Origin: Planctomycetaceae bacterium
Lineage (GTDB): Bacteria > Planctomycetota > Planctomycetia > Pirellulales > Pirellulaceae
Direction of reading: 5' to 3'
DNA length: 7,854 bases
NCBI GenBank assembly: GCA_002708345.1
Contig: PANG01000044.1
Span: 9,219 to 17,072 of the forward strand
Shown: positions 1 through 7,708 of the stretch, piece after piece
Numbering within the stretch: the first letter of the stretch is position 1
Layout: each line of letters starts with the position of its first letter
Program-made: the position numbers and the translations under genes
The notes under the pieces: generated by a model
What the model was told of the DNA's origin: nothing
Seen by the model: the letters and a program-made list of their open reading frames with translations, nothing else
Database searches by the model: none

Positions 1-762
1 GTTGCGCCGTTGTGCGTGGACGTTAAACAATCGTGCCCGTAAAACCTCGCTGGGGGAGTCAAGCATGCCGACCAGAGGGCCATCTGCAGAGGGACCAAAT
101 TCAACCAGCGCCTGGATAATCTGGCGGATTTGCAGATCGTCATCTTCCCGGGAATCATCCGCCAGTCGCATTGCCAACGCCACCGCAGCACGCTCACCAT
201 GTTGCTTGAGGCTGTCCAGCGCAACGGCGCGACCTGGGAGATCATCTCCCAGTAACTGGTTGATAAAGCCGTTAATCCGGCTGGCATCCTGGAGCCGTTC
301 CTGGGCTGCCTCACGCACAAGCCTGGTAAATGCTGCACCCGAGGGTTGCAGGCCAGGATCACGCTGGATGCGAAGAAAATAGGCAGATCCCATTTCTGTC
401 ATCAGGTCTGCCAACTCATCTTTCGTGGCACCCTCGGCCACGATTTTTTCCAGCAGGACCCGGGCCAGTTCACGGCGATCCAGGTTGATCAGTTGTTCTG
501 CAGTCTTGGCCAGCTCTGAGACTGTCTGGGGGTTTGTATCCAGGATAGAGAGGACAGCCGGGTTAGTCTCTTTTTCAGGCGTGTCGGAAAGCAGGGTCGA
601 TGGCCGGGCAGGGGCAGGATCACCAGGTTTGTTTTCAGCAAAAGGATTGTCCTGGGCAACCAGCGTCAGTGGTACCGTTGCCAGGAATAACAACAGGGCG
701 AATATGCCAGCGGAGGCTGGAAAGCGGAGGCAGCCCGGGGTTGGTGGCGTGGTGGTCGTCAT
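1..762 (-). CDS. Secreted HEAT-repeat-like protein, C-terminus beyond the window (partial)
   Basis: An open frame of 254 codons reads from an ATG at 762 down to base 1 without a stop, so the protein continues past the left edge. The ATG follows an AAGGA ribosome-binding site with an 8-base gap. Residues 1-37 look like a signal peptide: a Thr/Pro-rich start, a few basic residues, a hydrophobic run around 18-35 (GIFALLLFLATVPLTLV), and a likely cut near VAQ/D at 37-38. Residues 38-67 are Pro-, Glu- and Asp-rich, probably a flexible linker. From about 79 the chain is helical (LAKTAEQL, RRELARVLLEKIV, LADLMTEMGSAY). From about 165 on, leucine/alanine helices spaced like HEAT repeats appear (RAVALDSLKQHGERAAVALA, QIIQALVEFGPSADGPLVGML). 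HEAT arrays are usually protein-binding scaffolds; the partner and role here are unknown. The protein is probably periplasmic or surface-exposed. The gene lies 79 bases downstream of argH on the same strand, and no terminator is visible between them. The repeat assignment is by eye. Confidence 0.8.
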   Translation of the reverse strand, partial: MTTTTPPTPGCLRFPASAGIFALLLFLATVPLTLVAQDNPFAENKPGDPAPARPSTLLSDTPEKETNPAVLSILDTNPQTVSELAKTAEQLINLDRRELARVLLEKIVAEGATKDELADLMTEMGSAYFLRIQRDPGLQPSGAAFTRLVREAAQERLQDASRINGFINQLLGDDLPGRAVALDSLKQHGERAAVALAMRLADDSREDDDLQIRQIIQALVEFGPSADGPLVGMLDSPSEVLRARLFNVHAQRRN

Positions 763-768
763 GATGTA

Positions 769-782
769 AATCCTTGAGGATT
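769..782 (-). promoter_or_regulatory. Ribosome-binding site inside a 14-base palindrome
   Basis: The AAGGA ribosome-binding site for the secreted protein starting at 762 lies at 775-771 (minus strand). It is contained in an inverted repeat with six-base arms, AATCCT and AGGATT, separated by TG on the plus strand. The central gap is too short for the full stem to fold, so a four-base-pair stem at most would form in RNA. As DNA it could be a protein site. Function is inferred only. Confidence 0.4.
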
Positions 783-841
783 ACGTTGACCTTGCCGGCA
801 TTTCAATAAGTCGTGTCCAGCCAACAACTACAGGCACCGGC

Positions 842-2254
842 TTAACCAGATAGCCTGGTTCGCCAGTCTGCCAGCTGTTGTGCAACCCTTTCCGGGGCCG
901 TTGATCCGAGGCTGGAAAACGCACGAATGGCGTTTTCCACACCAAGGACCTTATAAACAGTATCGTCCAACTCCGGACAAAGCTCCTGTAACTCCTCTAA
1001 GGGTATTTCGCTCAGGGAGACCCCTTTTTGGGTAGCCTTGCCTACCAGTTCCCCAATCACCTGGTGTGCTGTCCGCTGCGGCACTCCCCGCTTGATCAGC
1101 TCTTCCATCAACGTCGTTGCGTCCAGGTAGCCCTGCTCCAGTCGCTGTTTGATTGAGTCCACCCGGAGGGTTGCCCCGGCAACGATGGGGATGGCAATTT
1201 CCAGGCAGGCGGTGACCGTGTCGACGGCATCAAACAGCGCTGGCTTATCCTCTTGCAGGTCGCGGTTGTATGCCAGCGGCAGTCCCTTGGTAAGCACCAG
1301 CAGGGTCTGCAGGTCCCCGATCACGCGGGCCGATTTCCCGCGGATCAATTCCAGTACATCGGGGTTAATTTTCTGGGGCATGATTGACGAACCCGTGCAA
1401 AACTCATGGGGCAGGTCGAGAAAGTCAAATTCAACGGTTTTCCAGAGGATCCACTCTTCTGCCCAGCCACTCAGGTGCACCGCAAGCAGGGAGAAAGCAA
1501 AAACGGATTCCACTACGAAATCACGATCGCTGGAGATGTCCAGGCTATTGGCCGCCACGCTGTCGAATCCAAGTTGCCGGGCGACATCCTCGCGGTCAAC
1601 GGGGATAGAAGTTCCCGCCAGGGCAGCTGCCCCCAGGCCACAGGTGTTGATTCGTTTTCGGCAGTCGGCCAGCCTTTGTCTGTCTCGCTCGAGTTTCTCG
1701 CAGTAAGCCAGCCAGTAATGGGCTGCCAGCACCGGTTGGGCCCGTTGCAGGTGCGTGTAACCAGGAAGAATAACTCCCTCATCTTTTTTACAGCGGTCGA
1801 GAAAGGCTCCCTGGAGCTGCTTTATCAGGGAATCAACCTGGTCGACAGCATCACGCAGCCAGAGCCGCAAATCGGTGCTCACCTGGTCATTTCTACTCCG
1901 GCCTGTATGAAGCTTGCGACCAACATCGCCAAGCCGCTCGACCAGTGCCTGTTCGATGTGCATGTGAATGTCTTCTAGCTCAACCACCAGGGGGAGCTCG
2001 CCACGCTCGATGGCCGCCCCGATCTCCCCGAGCGCCTGGACGATCTGTTCACATTCCTGGCTGGAAAGAACATCCGTCCTGGAGAGCATCTGTGCATGGG
2101 CGATCGATGCCCGGATATCATGGGCAGCAAGACGGTGGTCAAAGCTGATGCTCTCGGTGAAAGTGTCAACGCGGCGGTCCGTCGCCTTGCCAAAGACTCC
2201 TGATCGCGATGGACTTGACAAGAGGTGCCTCTTTTCCAAACAGGGGATCGGCAT
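842..2254 (-). CDS. argH: Argininosuccinate lyase
   Basis: This enzyme splits argininosuccinate into arginine and fumarate, the last step of arginine synthesis. It is a cytosolic homotetramer of the fumarase/aspartase superfamily. The 470-residue reading carries the family hallmarks in order: the substrate-binding TGRSRNDQ at 117-124, [10 protein letters not shown] at 165-174 with the catalytic-type histidine H168, the flexible signature loop [12 protein letters not shown] at 288-299 with its active-site serine, and YNRDLQEDK at 329-337. No key residue is missing. The start is unresolved. The ATG at 2254 has no clear ribosome-binding site and adds about eleven residues ahead of the usual family N-terminus. 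A TTG at 2221 (459 residues, starting SSPSRSG) has AAAGAGG six bases upstream, which makes it at least as likely. The longest reading is reported here. The gene is divergent from carB, has its own promoter at about 2290-2318, and is followed 79 bases later by the secreted HEAT-like protein. Confidence 0.97.
   Translation of the reverse strand: MPIPCLEKRHLLSSPSRSGVFGKATDRRVDTFTESISFDHRLAAHDIRASIAHAQMLSRTDVLSSQECEQIVQALGEIGAAIERGELPLVVELEDIHMHIEQALVERLGDVGRKLHTGRSRNDQVSTDLRLWLRDAVDQVDSLIKQLQGAFLDRCKKDEGVILPGYTHLQRAQPVLAAHYWLAYCEKLERDRQRLADCRKRINTCGLGAAALAGTSIPVDREDVARQLGFDSVAANSLDISSDRDFVVESVFAFSLLAVHLSGWAEEWILWKTVEFDFLDLPHEFCTGSSIMPQKINPDVLELIRGKSARVIGDLQTLLVLTKGLPLAYNRDLQEDKPALFDAVDTVTACLEIAIPIVAGATLRVDSIKQRLEQGYLDATTLMEELIKRGVPQRTAHQVIGELVGKATQKGVSLSEIPLEELQELCPELDDTVYKVLGVENAIRAFSSLGSTAPERVAQQLADWRTRLSG
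2219..2234 (-). promoter_or_regulatory. Alternative argH start (TTG) with ribosome-binding site in a palindrome
   Basis: On the minus strand AAAGAGG (2234-2228) is followed after six bases by TTG (2221-2219), in frame with argH. The site lies in an inverted repeat, AAGAGG-TG-CCTCTT at 2220-2233 on the plus strand. Starting here yields an N-terminus of [10 protein letters not shown] after the initiator, close to the length expected for the family. The upstream ATG at 2254 lacks such a site. The choice between the two is inferred. Confidence 0.5.
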
Positions 2255-2259
2255 GCCGC

Positions 2260-2380
2260 GTGGACCAGCTGGATCGCCACAAGATATGTATGCTAAATGG
2301 CTTATAAAAAGGTGTCAACGAGCACGGTTTTTCGGCTGCCTAAACATTAAGCACAATTGGTCGCTGGCCGGTGGACCAGC
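2260..2380. repeat. Direct repeat GTGGACCAGC, two copies
   Basis: The ten bases GTGGACCAGC occur at 2260-2269 and again at 2371-2380, flanking the argH promoter. The first copy runs into a palindrome CCAGCTGG. The second is the right arm of an inverted repeat starting with GCTGG at 2363. This would suit an operator pair, but chance is possible: a ten-base match in an intergenic region of this size is uncommon rather than extraordinary. Confidence 0.4.
2290..2318 (-). promoter_or_regulatory. Sigma-70-like promoter for argH
   Basis: Read on the minus strand, a perfect TTGACA (2318-2313) is followed by a 17-base spacer and TAGCAT (2295-2290), which matches four of six bases of TATAAT. Transcription would begin near 2283. 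That leaves a leader of about 30 bases to the ATG at 2254, or about 60 to the TTG at 2221. Box positions are seen directly; activity is inferred. Confidence 0.6.
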
Positions 2381-2480
2381 ATGTTGTAAAGAACACTCGT
2401 CTTTGGGCGCACGCACTCGCTATTTTTTGGAGAGGGTTTGTTTCCTTGAGGTTCACACTCTCGGCATCCCGGGCATCCCC

Positions 2481-2510
2481 TTGTAAGTGTGCTATTGGGT
2501 TGGTTAAACT
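2481..2510 (+). promoter_or_regulatory. Candidate promoter for carB
   Basis: TTGTAA at 2481-2486 (four of six matches to TTGACA) is followed by 18 bases and TAAACT at 2505-2510 (four of six to TATAAT). Transcription would start near 2517, about 50 bases before the favoured carB start at 2567 and downstream of the GTG at 2489. The match is modest, and another promoter further upstream cannot be excluded. Confidence 0.3.
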
Positions 2511-2566
2511 CGGGAAATTTTGTACCCAGAAAAGACGACTCCTCGTTCCCCAGGACTGTGACTGCC

Positions 2567-5500
2567 GTGCCACGTCGTGATGATTTAAAGAAGATTCTTT
2601 TGATTGGCTCTGGCCCAATTATCATTGGCCAGGCGTGTGAGTTTGATTATTCAGGCACCCAGGCCTGCAAGGCGCTCCGCGAGGAGGGTTACGAGGTTGT
2701 ACTGGTCAACTCCAACCCGGCCACGATCATGACCGACCCTAGCCTGGCAGACCGGACGTACATTGAACCCCTGACCTGGGAAATCGTGGCCAAGGTAATT
2801 GCCAAGGAGCGGCCTGACGCCCTGCTTCCCACGCTCGGTGGTCAGACTGGCCTGAATATTGCCATGGATCTGTCAAAGCACGGGGTGCTGGAAGAATACG
2901 GCGTGGAGATGATCGGAGCCCGGGCAGATGTGATTGCCAAGGCGGAAGAGCGAGATCAGTTCAAGGCGGCCATGGAGAAAATTGGCCTTTCAGTATGCCG
3001 CGGGGAAACGGTGCACTCCATCGGTGAGGCGCGTGAAGCGATGCAGGCGGTGGGCCTGCCGGTAGTGGTTCGACCCAGTTTCACACTTGGCGGTTCGGGA
3101 AGTTCGATTGCCTATAACCGCGAGGAATTTGATTCCCTTGTTCGGTCTGGCCTCGACCAGTCCCCGGTCAGCGAGGTTCTGATCGAGGAATCGGTGATTG
3201 GCTGGAAAGAATACGAGATGGAAGTCATGCGCGACGTGGACGACAACGTCGTGATCATTTGTTCCATCGAGAACTTTGATGCGATGGGTATTCATACCGG
3301 CGACTCGATCACCGTGGCGCCAGCCCAGACATTGACCGACAAGGAATACCAGCGGATGCGGGACGCCAGCCTGGCGGTGATCCGGGAGATCGGCGTTGAG
3401 ACGGGTGGCTCGAATATCCAGTTTGCGATCAATCCTGATACGGGACACATGATCGTGATCGAGATGAATCCGCGGGTCAGTCGCTCCAGTGCCCTGGCAA
3501 GCAAGGCGACTGGTTTTCCGATCGCAAAAATAGCAGCCAAGCTGGCAGTGGGTTATCGATTACACGAACTCCCAAATGATATCACCCGGGAAACGATGGC
3601 GTGCTTTGAGCCAACAATTGACTATGTCGTGACGAAGATTCCCCGTTTTGCCTTCGAGAAATTTCCGGAGGCAGATGCCACGCTTACCACGCAGATGAAA
3701 AGCGTTGGTGAAACGATGGCCATTGGACGCACCTTCAAGGAATCGCTTCAGAAAGCACTCCGTGGGCTGGAAGTGGGGAGCTTCGGTTTTGGCAGTGACG
3801 GCAAGGACGAGTGGGGTAGCGAGAACCAGCCAGGTGATGATGAGATCCGGGCCCGGCTGGCAACCCCGGGTGACAAGCGGATCTGGTACCTTCGCTATGC
3901 CATCAAGAGTGGGTTTGCCCTTGAGGAGATCTACAAGCTGACAGGGATAGACCCCTGGTTTCTTGACCAGTTGTTTGAAATTGTTGAACTGGAAGACCAG
4001 CTTGCGTCCATAGGGGCGATGGAAGGCGTTGATGAGGTTTTGCTGCGAAAGGCAAAACAGTTTGGTTTTTCCGACCGCCAGCTGGCATTCCTGCTCGAGA
4101 GCAACGAGATCGAGATTCGCAACTGGCGCAAGACCCTGGGCGTGGTAGCAATATTCAAATCAGTTGACACCTGTGCTGCTGAGTTCGAGGCCTATACCCC
4201 ATATTTCTACTCGACCTACGAGGAGGAAGATGAAACGCCGGCACGCAAGGCCGGCACCAGGCGGGTGATGATTCTTGGCGGCGGACCGAATCGTATTGGA
4301 CAGGGAATCGAGTTTGATTATTGCTGCTGCCATGCCAGCTTTGCCCTGCGGGAAATGGGTATCGAGTCGATCATGGTGAATTCCAACCCGGAAACCGTGA
4401 GTACCGATTACGACACCAGTGACCTGTTGTTTTTTGAGCCATTAACTGCTGAGGACGTGCTGAACATCTGTGACCGGATTGAACCAGATGGCGTGATTGT
4501 CCAGTTTGGTGGACAGACACCGTTGAACCTGGCGAGGGCACTCCAGAACGCTGGTGTGCCGATTATTGGTACGAGCGTCGATACAATCGAAGCGGCCGAG
4601 GACCGGGAGCAATTTCAGCAGATTCTTGAACGACTTGACCTCAAGCAGCCAGCCAACGGTATCGCTCGGACCATGGATCAGGCCAGGGCTGCCGCGAAAA
4701 AAATTGGTTATCCGGCGCTGGTTCGGCCGAGTTTCGTGCTGGGCGGGCGGGCGATGGAAATTTGTTATGACCAGTCGCAGCTCGAACGATATGTCGCCGA
4801 GGCATTTGTGGTTTCACAGGGGCAACCTGTACTCATCGACCGGTTCCTGGAGGATGCAACCGAGGTGGATGTGGATGCGATCTGTGACGGGACACGGGTG
4901 GTGATTGCCGGGATCATGGAGCATATCGAGGAAGCAGGCGTCCATTCGGGTGATTCGGCCTGCTCGATCCCTCCCTATAGCCTGCCTGGCTCGGTCGTGC
5001 AGGAGATCGAAGAAGCAACCAGGTCCCTTGCCATGCAGCTTGGGGTGGTCGGCTTGATGAACGTGCAGTTTGCTGTCAAGACCGAGAACGAAGAGATGAA
5101 TGTCTATGTGCTGGAAGTGAATCCGCGTGCCAGCCGGACTGTACCCTTCGTGGCCAAGGCAACGGGATGTCCTGTCGCAAAGATTGCTACCCAGGTAATG
5201 GCGGGAAAGACGTTGGATGAACTGAAGATCGAGAAATTTCCCATCCCGAGTTATGTCTCGATCAAGGAGAGCGTTTTTCCATTTCGCAAGTTTGCCGGCG
5301 TCGATATTGTGTTGGGGCCTGAGATGCGTAGCACGGGTGAGGTGATGGGCATTAGCGACAGGTTTTCCATCGCATTTGCCAAGAGCCAGCTAGCGGCAGG
5401 CGTTGTCCTGCCCTCCGAGGGGAATATCTTCCTCAGCGTGACATCGCGACACAAGGAGATTATCAAGGGGCTGGCCCGCCGGCTTTTTGATATGGGCTTT

Positions 5501-5815
5501 GGCTTGATGGCAACCGAGGGAACGGCACGGAGCATCGAGGAAGAGGGGATCCCGGTTCAGCGGGTGAAGAAACTTGCCGAGGGCCATCCCAACCTGCTTG
5601 ATCATCTCATCGATGGAAATGTTGCCCTCGCCTTGAATACGCCAAATGGCAAGGGGGCGCGTACCGACGAGGGGAGAATCCGGGCTGCTGCCGTGCAGCA
5701 TGGTGTCTCCTGCATTACCACCATCCAGGCGGCAGAAGCGGCCGTCAAGGCAATGGAGGCGCTTCGTGAAGACGACATGGCCGTGCTGGCACTCCAGGAA
5801 AGATTGATAGAGTAA
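2567..5815 (+). CDS. carB: Carbamoyl-phosphate synthase large subunit
   Basis: CarB uses two ATP, bicarbonate and ammonia (tunnelled from the glutaminase subunit CarA) to make carbamoyl phosphate for arginine and pyrimidine synthesis in the cytosol. Residue numbers count from the GTG at 2567 (1082 residues, the usual family size). The first synthetase half opens with [18 protein letters not shown] at 13-30, with ATP-grasp elements [10 protein letters not shown] at 169-178 and [18 protein letters not shown] at 299-316. A helical oligomerisation region follows at about 400-555. The second half repeats the plan: [17 protein letters not shown] at 571-587, [11 protein letters not shown] at 720-730, [18 protein letters not shown] at 850-867. 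The C-terminal MGS-type allosteric domain (about 945-1082) has TEGTA at 983-987, where ornithine, IMP and UMP act in characterised enzymes. The frame is open back to a GTG at 2489, but only the 2567 start gives the family-typical MPRRDDLKK. An AGGA lies 11 bases before it, a loose spacing; a GTG at 2558 is a less likely alternative. carA is not in this window. Confidence 0.98.
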   Translation: MPRRDDLKKILLIGSGPIIIGQACEFDYSGTQACKALREEGYEVVLVNSNPATIMTDPSLADRTYIEPLTWEIVAKVIAKERPDALLPTLGGQTGLNIAMDLSKHGVLEEYGVEMIGARADVIAKAEERDQFKAAMEKIGLSVCRGETVHSIGEAREAMQAVGLPVVVRPSFTLGGSGSSIAYNREEFDSLVRSGLDQSPVSEVLIEESVIGWKEYEMEVMRDVDDNVVIICSIENFDAMGIHTGDSITVAPAQTLTDKEYQRMRDASLAVIREIGVETGGSNIQFAINPDTGHMIVIEMNPRVSRSSALASKATGFPIAKIAAKLAVGYRLHELPNDITRETMACFEPTIDYVVTKIPRFAFEKFPEADATLTTQMKSVGETMAIGRTFKESLQKALRGLEVGSFGFGSDGKDEWGSENQPGDDEIRARLATPGDKRIWYLRYAIKSGFALEEIYKLTGIDPWFLDQLFEIVELEDQLASIGAMEGVDEVLLRKAKQFGFSDRQLAFLLESNEIEIRNWRKTLGVVAIFKSVDTCAAEFEAYTPYFYSTYEEEDETPARKAGTRRVMILGGGPNRIGQGIEFDYCCCHASFALREMGIESIMVNSNPETVSTDYDTSDLLFFEPLTAEDVLNICDRIEPDGVIVQFGGQTPLNLARALQNAGVPIIGTSVDTIEAAEDREQFQQILERLDLKQPANGIARTMDQARAAAKKIGYPALVRPSFVLGGRAMEICYDQSQLERYVAEAFVVSQGQPVLIDRFLEDATEVDVDAICDGTRVVIAGIMEHIEEAGVHSGDSACSIPPYSLPGSVVQEIEEATRSLAMQLGVVGLMNVQFAVKTENEEMNVYVLEVNPRASRTVPFVAKATGCPVAKIATQVMAGKTLDELKIEKFPIPSYVSIKESVFPFRKFAGVDIVLGPEMRSTGEVMGISDRFSIAFAKSQLAAGVVLPSEGNIFLSVTSRHKEIIKGLARRLFDMGFGLMATEGTARSIEEEGIPVQRVKKLAEGHPNLLDHLIDGNVALALNTPNGKGARTDEGRIRAAAVQHGVSCITTIQAAEAAVKAMEALREDDMAVLALQERLIE

Positions 5816-5823
5816 AAGTCGAC

Positions 5824-5857
5824 AAAAAAAGGCCGGGCCCCGCAGGAACCCGGCCTT
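5824..5857 (-). terminator. Rho-independent terminator for the DUF1501 gene, between convergent genes
   Basis: Nine-base arms AAGGCCGGG (5829-5837) and CCCGGCCTT (5849-5857) enclose an 11-base loop. Read on the minus strand, the stem runs into seven T residues (plus-strand A run at 5824-5830), a textbook intrinsic terminator 17 bases after the DUF1501 stop. In the plus direction the stem starts 13 bases after the carB stop, but GGTGTT rather than a T-tract follows, so it would be a poor intrinsic terminator for carB. Confidence 0.9.
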
Positions 5858-5874
5858 GGTGTTACCTCGGGTTT

Positions 5875-7341
5875 TCAACCAAACAGGCGAGTGATTGGCT
5901 CTGCCTTGACCAGTTCACGGGGCTGGTTCAGGTGGTTATACACGATTGTCGACGGGTTAATACCAATGGCATGGTACATGGTCGCCAGCAGGCTGGTCGG
6001 ATGTACCGGGTCAACCTTCGGCGATGAACCGGTCTGGTCAGATTCCCCATGCACGTAGCCACGCTTGATGCCGGCACCGGCAAGACAGCAGGTGTAGCAG
6101 TAAGGCCAGTGGTCGCGCCCGTCATCCGAGTTACTGTTTCCAGAGGTGCTGACTCCTCGTTGAGGACTACGGCCAAACTCGCCGATTGCCACGACCAGCG
6201 TATCCTCAAGGATTCCTCGCTCATCCATGTCATCGATCAGGCTGCTGAGCCCGGCATCGAGCATCGGGCCCGACTGGTTTTTCATGCGACTCGACAGGCC
6301 AGTATGGACGTCCCATGAATGGTTGTCAGAATTGGCAACCTTTGGCCAGATCACTTCCACGACACGGGTTCCTGCTTCAATCAGTCGTCGGGCAAGCAGG
6401 CAGCTTTGACCAAACGTGTTGCGACCATAACGATCTCGCATTGCATCCGTTTCAAGTGTCAGGTCGAAAGCATCACGTGCACGGCCTGAACTGATCAGGT
6501 TCATTGCAGAGGCGTAGTACTCGTTCAAGTCATACTTCTCGACCGCCTTTTCGATTTCAGGCATGCCAGCGGTTAACAGGTTTCGCAGTCGTGCCCGGCG
6601 GCCAAGACGGCCCTCGCTGATCTCGGCCCGAAGCTTCAGGTCGTCAGTCTTGACTCGATCCATCTTGGCCATGTCCATGTCGCCACCTGGTGGGAACAGG
6701 TAGTAAGGGTCATAGGCGCGGCCAAGGAATCCAGCAGTGCCGGCCTTGTTGACCACATTACTTTCCTGCAGCGGCCTTGGCATCATCACGAACGGCAGCA
6801 TCGGAACCTCGGGTGGCTTGAGGCGAATAATCTGGCTGCCAAAATTCGGGAAATCCTTGGGGCTGGGTGGCTCCAGCTGACCAGAGGGACTGACCTTGTC
6901 CGTCGTGTAGCCCGTATGCAACTGGTAAATTGCCGCAGTGTGATTAAAAAGCCCCACCGGGGTGTAACTCAAGGAGCGAACCAGGGTCAGCTTGTCGGTA
7001 ACCTGGGCCAGCTTTGGCAGGTTCTCGGTGAGATCCATGCCCGGCACCTTGGAGTTGATGCGCTTGAAGACACTGCGGACGTTGTCCGGAACGTCATCCT
7101 TGGGATCCCACAGGTCGAGATGGCTTGGGCCACCCTGCAGGTAGACAAGCACAATAGACTTTGCCTTGTTCCAGCCAGGCCCGCCCGCACTTGATTCAGC
7201 AGCTCCTGCCTTCGCCTGTAACATGCCACCGAGCGTCATGCCCATCATTGTGGAGCCGCCGACACGCATCAAGTCACGCCGGGTGATCCCAAGATGTTTG
7301 TCGCAGAGGTCCTTGCCAGGCTGTCCAGGAATGATCAGCAT
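5875..7341 (-). CDS. Tat-exported DUF1501 protein (sulfatase/alkaline-phosphatase-like fold)
   Basis: This 488-residue protein belongs to DUF1501, a family distantly related to sulfatases and alkaline phosphatases; its substrate is not established. A twin-arginine signal sits at about 20-29 ([10 protein letters not shown]), followed by a Met/Gly-rich hydrophobic stretch and an AKAGAAES cleavage region near 43-50, so export of a folded protein is expected. Family landmarks are [14 protein letters not shown] at 68-81, RSLSYTP at 122-128, [23 protein letters not shown] at about 308-330, DNHSWDVH at 339-346, [11 protein letters not shown] at 383-393 and DGRDHWP at 407-413. The asparagine/aspartate/histidine residues in the last three are the likely metal or active-site ligands (inferred). 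The cysteines C415, C418 and C419 just after DHWP form a compact cluster. The ATG at 7341 has GGAG six bases upstream. The gene has its own promoter and terminator, so it is probably monocistronic. No DUF1549/DUF1553 partner lies beside it in this window. Confidence 0.95.
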   Translation of the reverse strand: MLIIPGQPGKDLCDKHLGITRRDLMRVGGSTMMGMTLGGMLQAKAGAAESSAGGPGWNKAKSIVLVYLQGGPSHLDLWDPKDDVPDNVRSVFKRINSKVPGMDLTENLPKLAQVTDKLTLVRSLSYTPVGLFNHTAAIYQLHTGYTTDKVSPSGQLEPPSPKDFPNFGSQIIRLKPPEVPMLPFVMMPRPLQESNVVNKAGTAGFLGRAYDPYYLFPPGGDMDMAKMDRVKTDDLKLRAEISEGRLGRRARLRNLLTAGMPEIEKAVEKYDLNEYYASAMNLISSGRARDAFDLTLETDAMRDRYGRNTFGQSCLLARRLIEAGTRVVEVIWPKVANSDNHSWDVHTGLSSRMKNQSGPMLDAGLSSLIDDMDERGILEDTLVVAIGEFGRSPQRGVSTSGNSNSDDGRDHWPYCYTCCLAGAGIKRGYVHGESDQTGSSPKVDPVHPTSLLATMYHAIGINPSTIVYNHLNQPRELVKAEPITRLFG

Positions 7342-7366
7342 CGTTTTCTCCAGTGTGAACGAGGGT

Positions 7367-7391
7367 CCTTCAGGACTCTCGGGAGTGAAGG
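7367..7391 (-). promoter_or_regulatory. Leader hairpin upstream of the DUF1501 gene
   Basis: In the minus-strand transcript, CCTTC and GAAGG pair as an outer stem and ACTC/GAGT as an inner stem around a four-base loop, with a three-base bulge on one side. It lies between the predicted transcription start (about 7405) and the ribosome-binding site. It could tune stability or translation. There is no following T-run, so it is not an intrinsic terminator. Confidence 0.35.
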
Positions 7392-7411
7392 TTCAGGGGA
7401 GACTCAGTTCC

Positions 7412-7441
7412 AGTATAGAAAGATTCCTGAAAGGATGTCAA
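7412..7441 (-). promoter_or_regulatory. Strong sigma-70-like promoter for the DUF1501 gene
   Basis: On the minus strand a perfect TTGACA (7441-7436) is followed by an 18-base spacer and TATACT (7417-7412), five of six matches to TATAAT. Transcription would start near 7405, giving a leader of about 64 bases before the ATG at 7341. A second TATAAT-like box lies further upstream, around 7470, but without a good -35. Confidence 0.7.
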
Positions 7442-7708
7442 TTCAGTCATTTTTCCTTCCTGTTGATTATATCGGGTTTTCAGGCAGATAGACTTCGATG
7501 CCGGTTTTCAGCTTTGTAGACGAGGAAGATAGCCACCCTGCGGCACCTGGCTAAGTGGAAGGTGGATCACGAGTTACCGGTGTTTTAAGGGTGTTAGCTG
7601 CAATTTATCGACGTGGAAAGAGACAATGCACTTGTTTGACACCCTGCATGGCTGCTAAAAGTCCTCCTGACATCAGGGGGGGTGTCATCAACAAATCGGG
7701 AAAACGCC

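Larger units (their letters stand above)
2255..2566. other. argH/carB divergent intergenic control region
   Basis: These 312 bases separate the divergent argH and carB genes. They hold a good minus-strand promoter (2290-2318), a weaker plus-strand promoter candidate (2481-2510), a ten-base direct repeat GTGGACCAGC at 2260-2269 and 2371-2380, and a short inverted repeat GCTGG/CCAGC at 2363-2380. There is also a nearly tandem repeat of GGCATCCC at 2463-2470 and 2472-2479, just before the carB -35 candidate. No classical ArgR box, riboswitch or leader peptide was recognised. An open frame continues upstream of carB to a GTG at 2489, but those 26 codons do not resemble the family. Confidence 0.6.
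7342..7708. other. Intergenic region between divergent DUF1501 and secreted-protein genes
   Basis: These 367 bases hold the DUF1501 ribosome-binding site (GGAG, 7351-7348 minus), a leader hairpin, the minus-strand promoter, four copies of TTCAGG in either orientation between 7369 and 7484, and a run of seven G at 7676-7682 flanked by TGACA and TGTCA. For the plus-strand gene a TTGACA occurs at 7636-7641, but no -10 box sits at proper spacing. No convincing gene was found here; the open frames crossing it are shadows of neighbours. Confidence 0.5.

Noticed and set aside
2..769. Plus-strand open frames at 2-382 and 425-769
   Set aside because: They lie antisense to the minus-strand secreted protein, which has a signal peptide and ribosome-binding site. 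Their Ser/Arg-rich composition is typical of a shadow frame.
1149..1978. Plus-strand open frames of 185 and 190 codons inside argH
   Set aside because: They are antisense to the fully conserved ArgH sequence and show no domain-like pattern or ribosome-binding site that stands out.
2363..2380. GCTGG/CCAGC inverted repeat as a terminator or riboswitch
   Set aside because: The five-base arms are short, no T-tract follows, and nothing matches a known riboswitch layout; it was kept only as part of the repeat observation.
2990..3448. Minus-strand open frame of 152 codons inside carB
   Set aside because: It is opposite the first CarB ATP-grasp region, whose motifs are intact; the His/Arg-rich composition is typical of a shadow.
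5390..5878. Minus-strand open frame of 162 codons over the carB 3' end
   Set aside because: It would start at the DUF1501 stop and read through the terminator hairpin into the conserved CarB allosteric domain; it is antisense shadow.
7166..7519. Plus-strand open frame of 117 codons crossing the DUF1501 start
   Set aside because: It runs antisense through the Tat signal, leader and promoter of the DUF1501 gene and has no recognisable features.
7636..7664. Promoter for the 7709 gene based on TTGACA at 7636
   Set aside because: No -10 box lies at 16-18 bases; the A-rich CTAAAA is only 13 bases away, so the promoter call is not supported.
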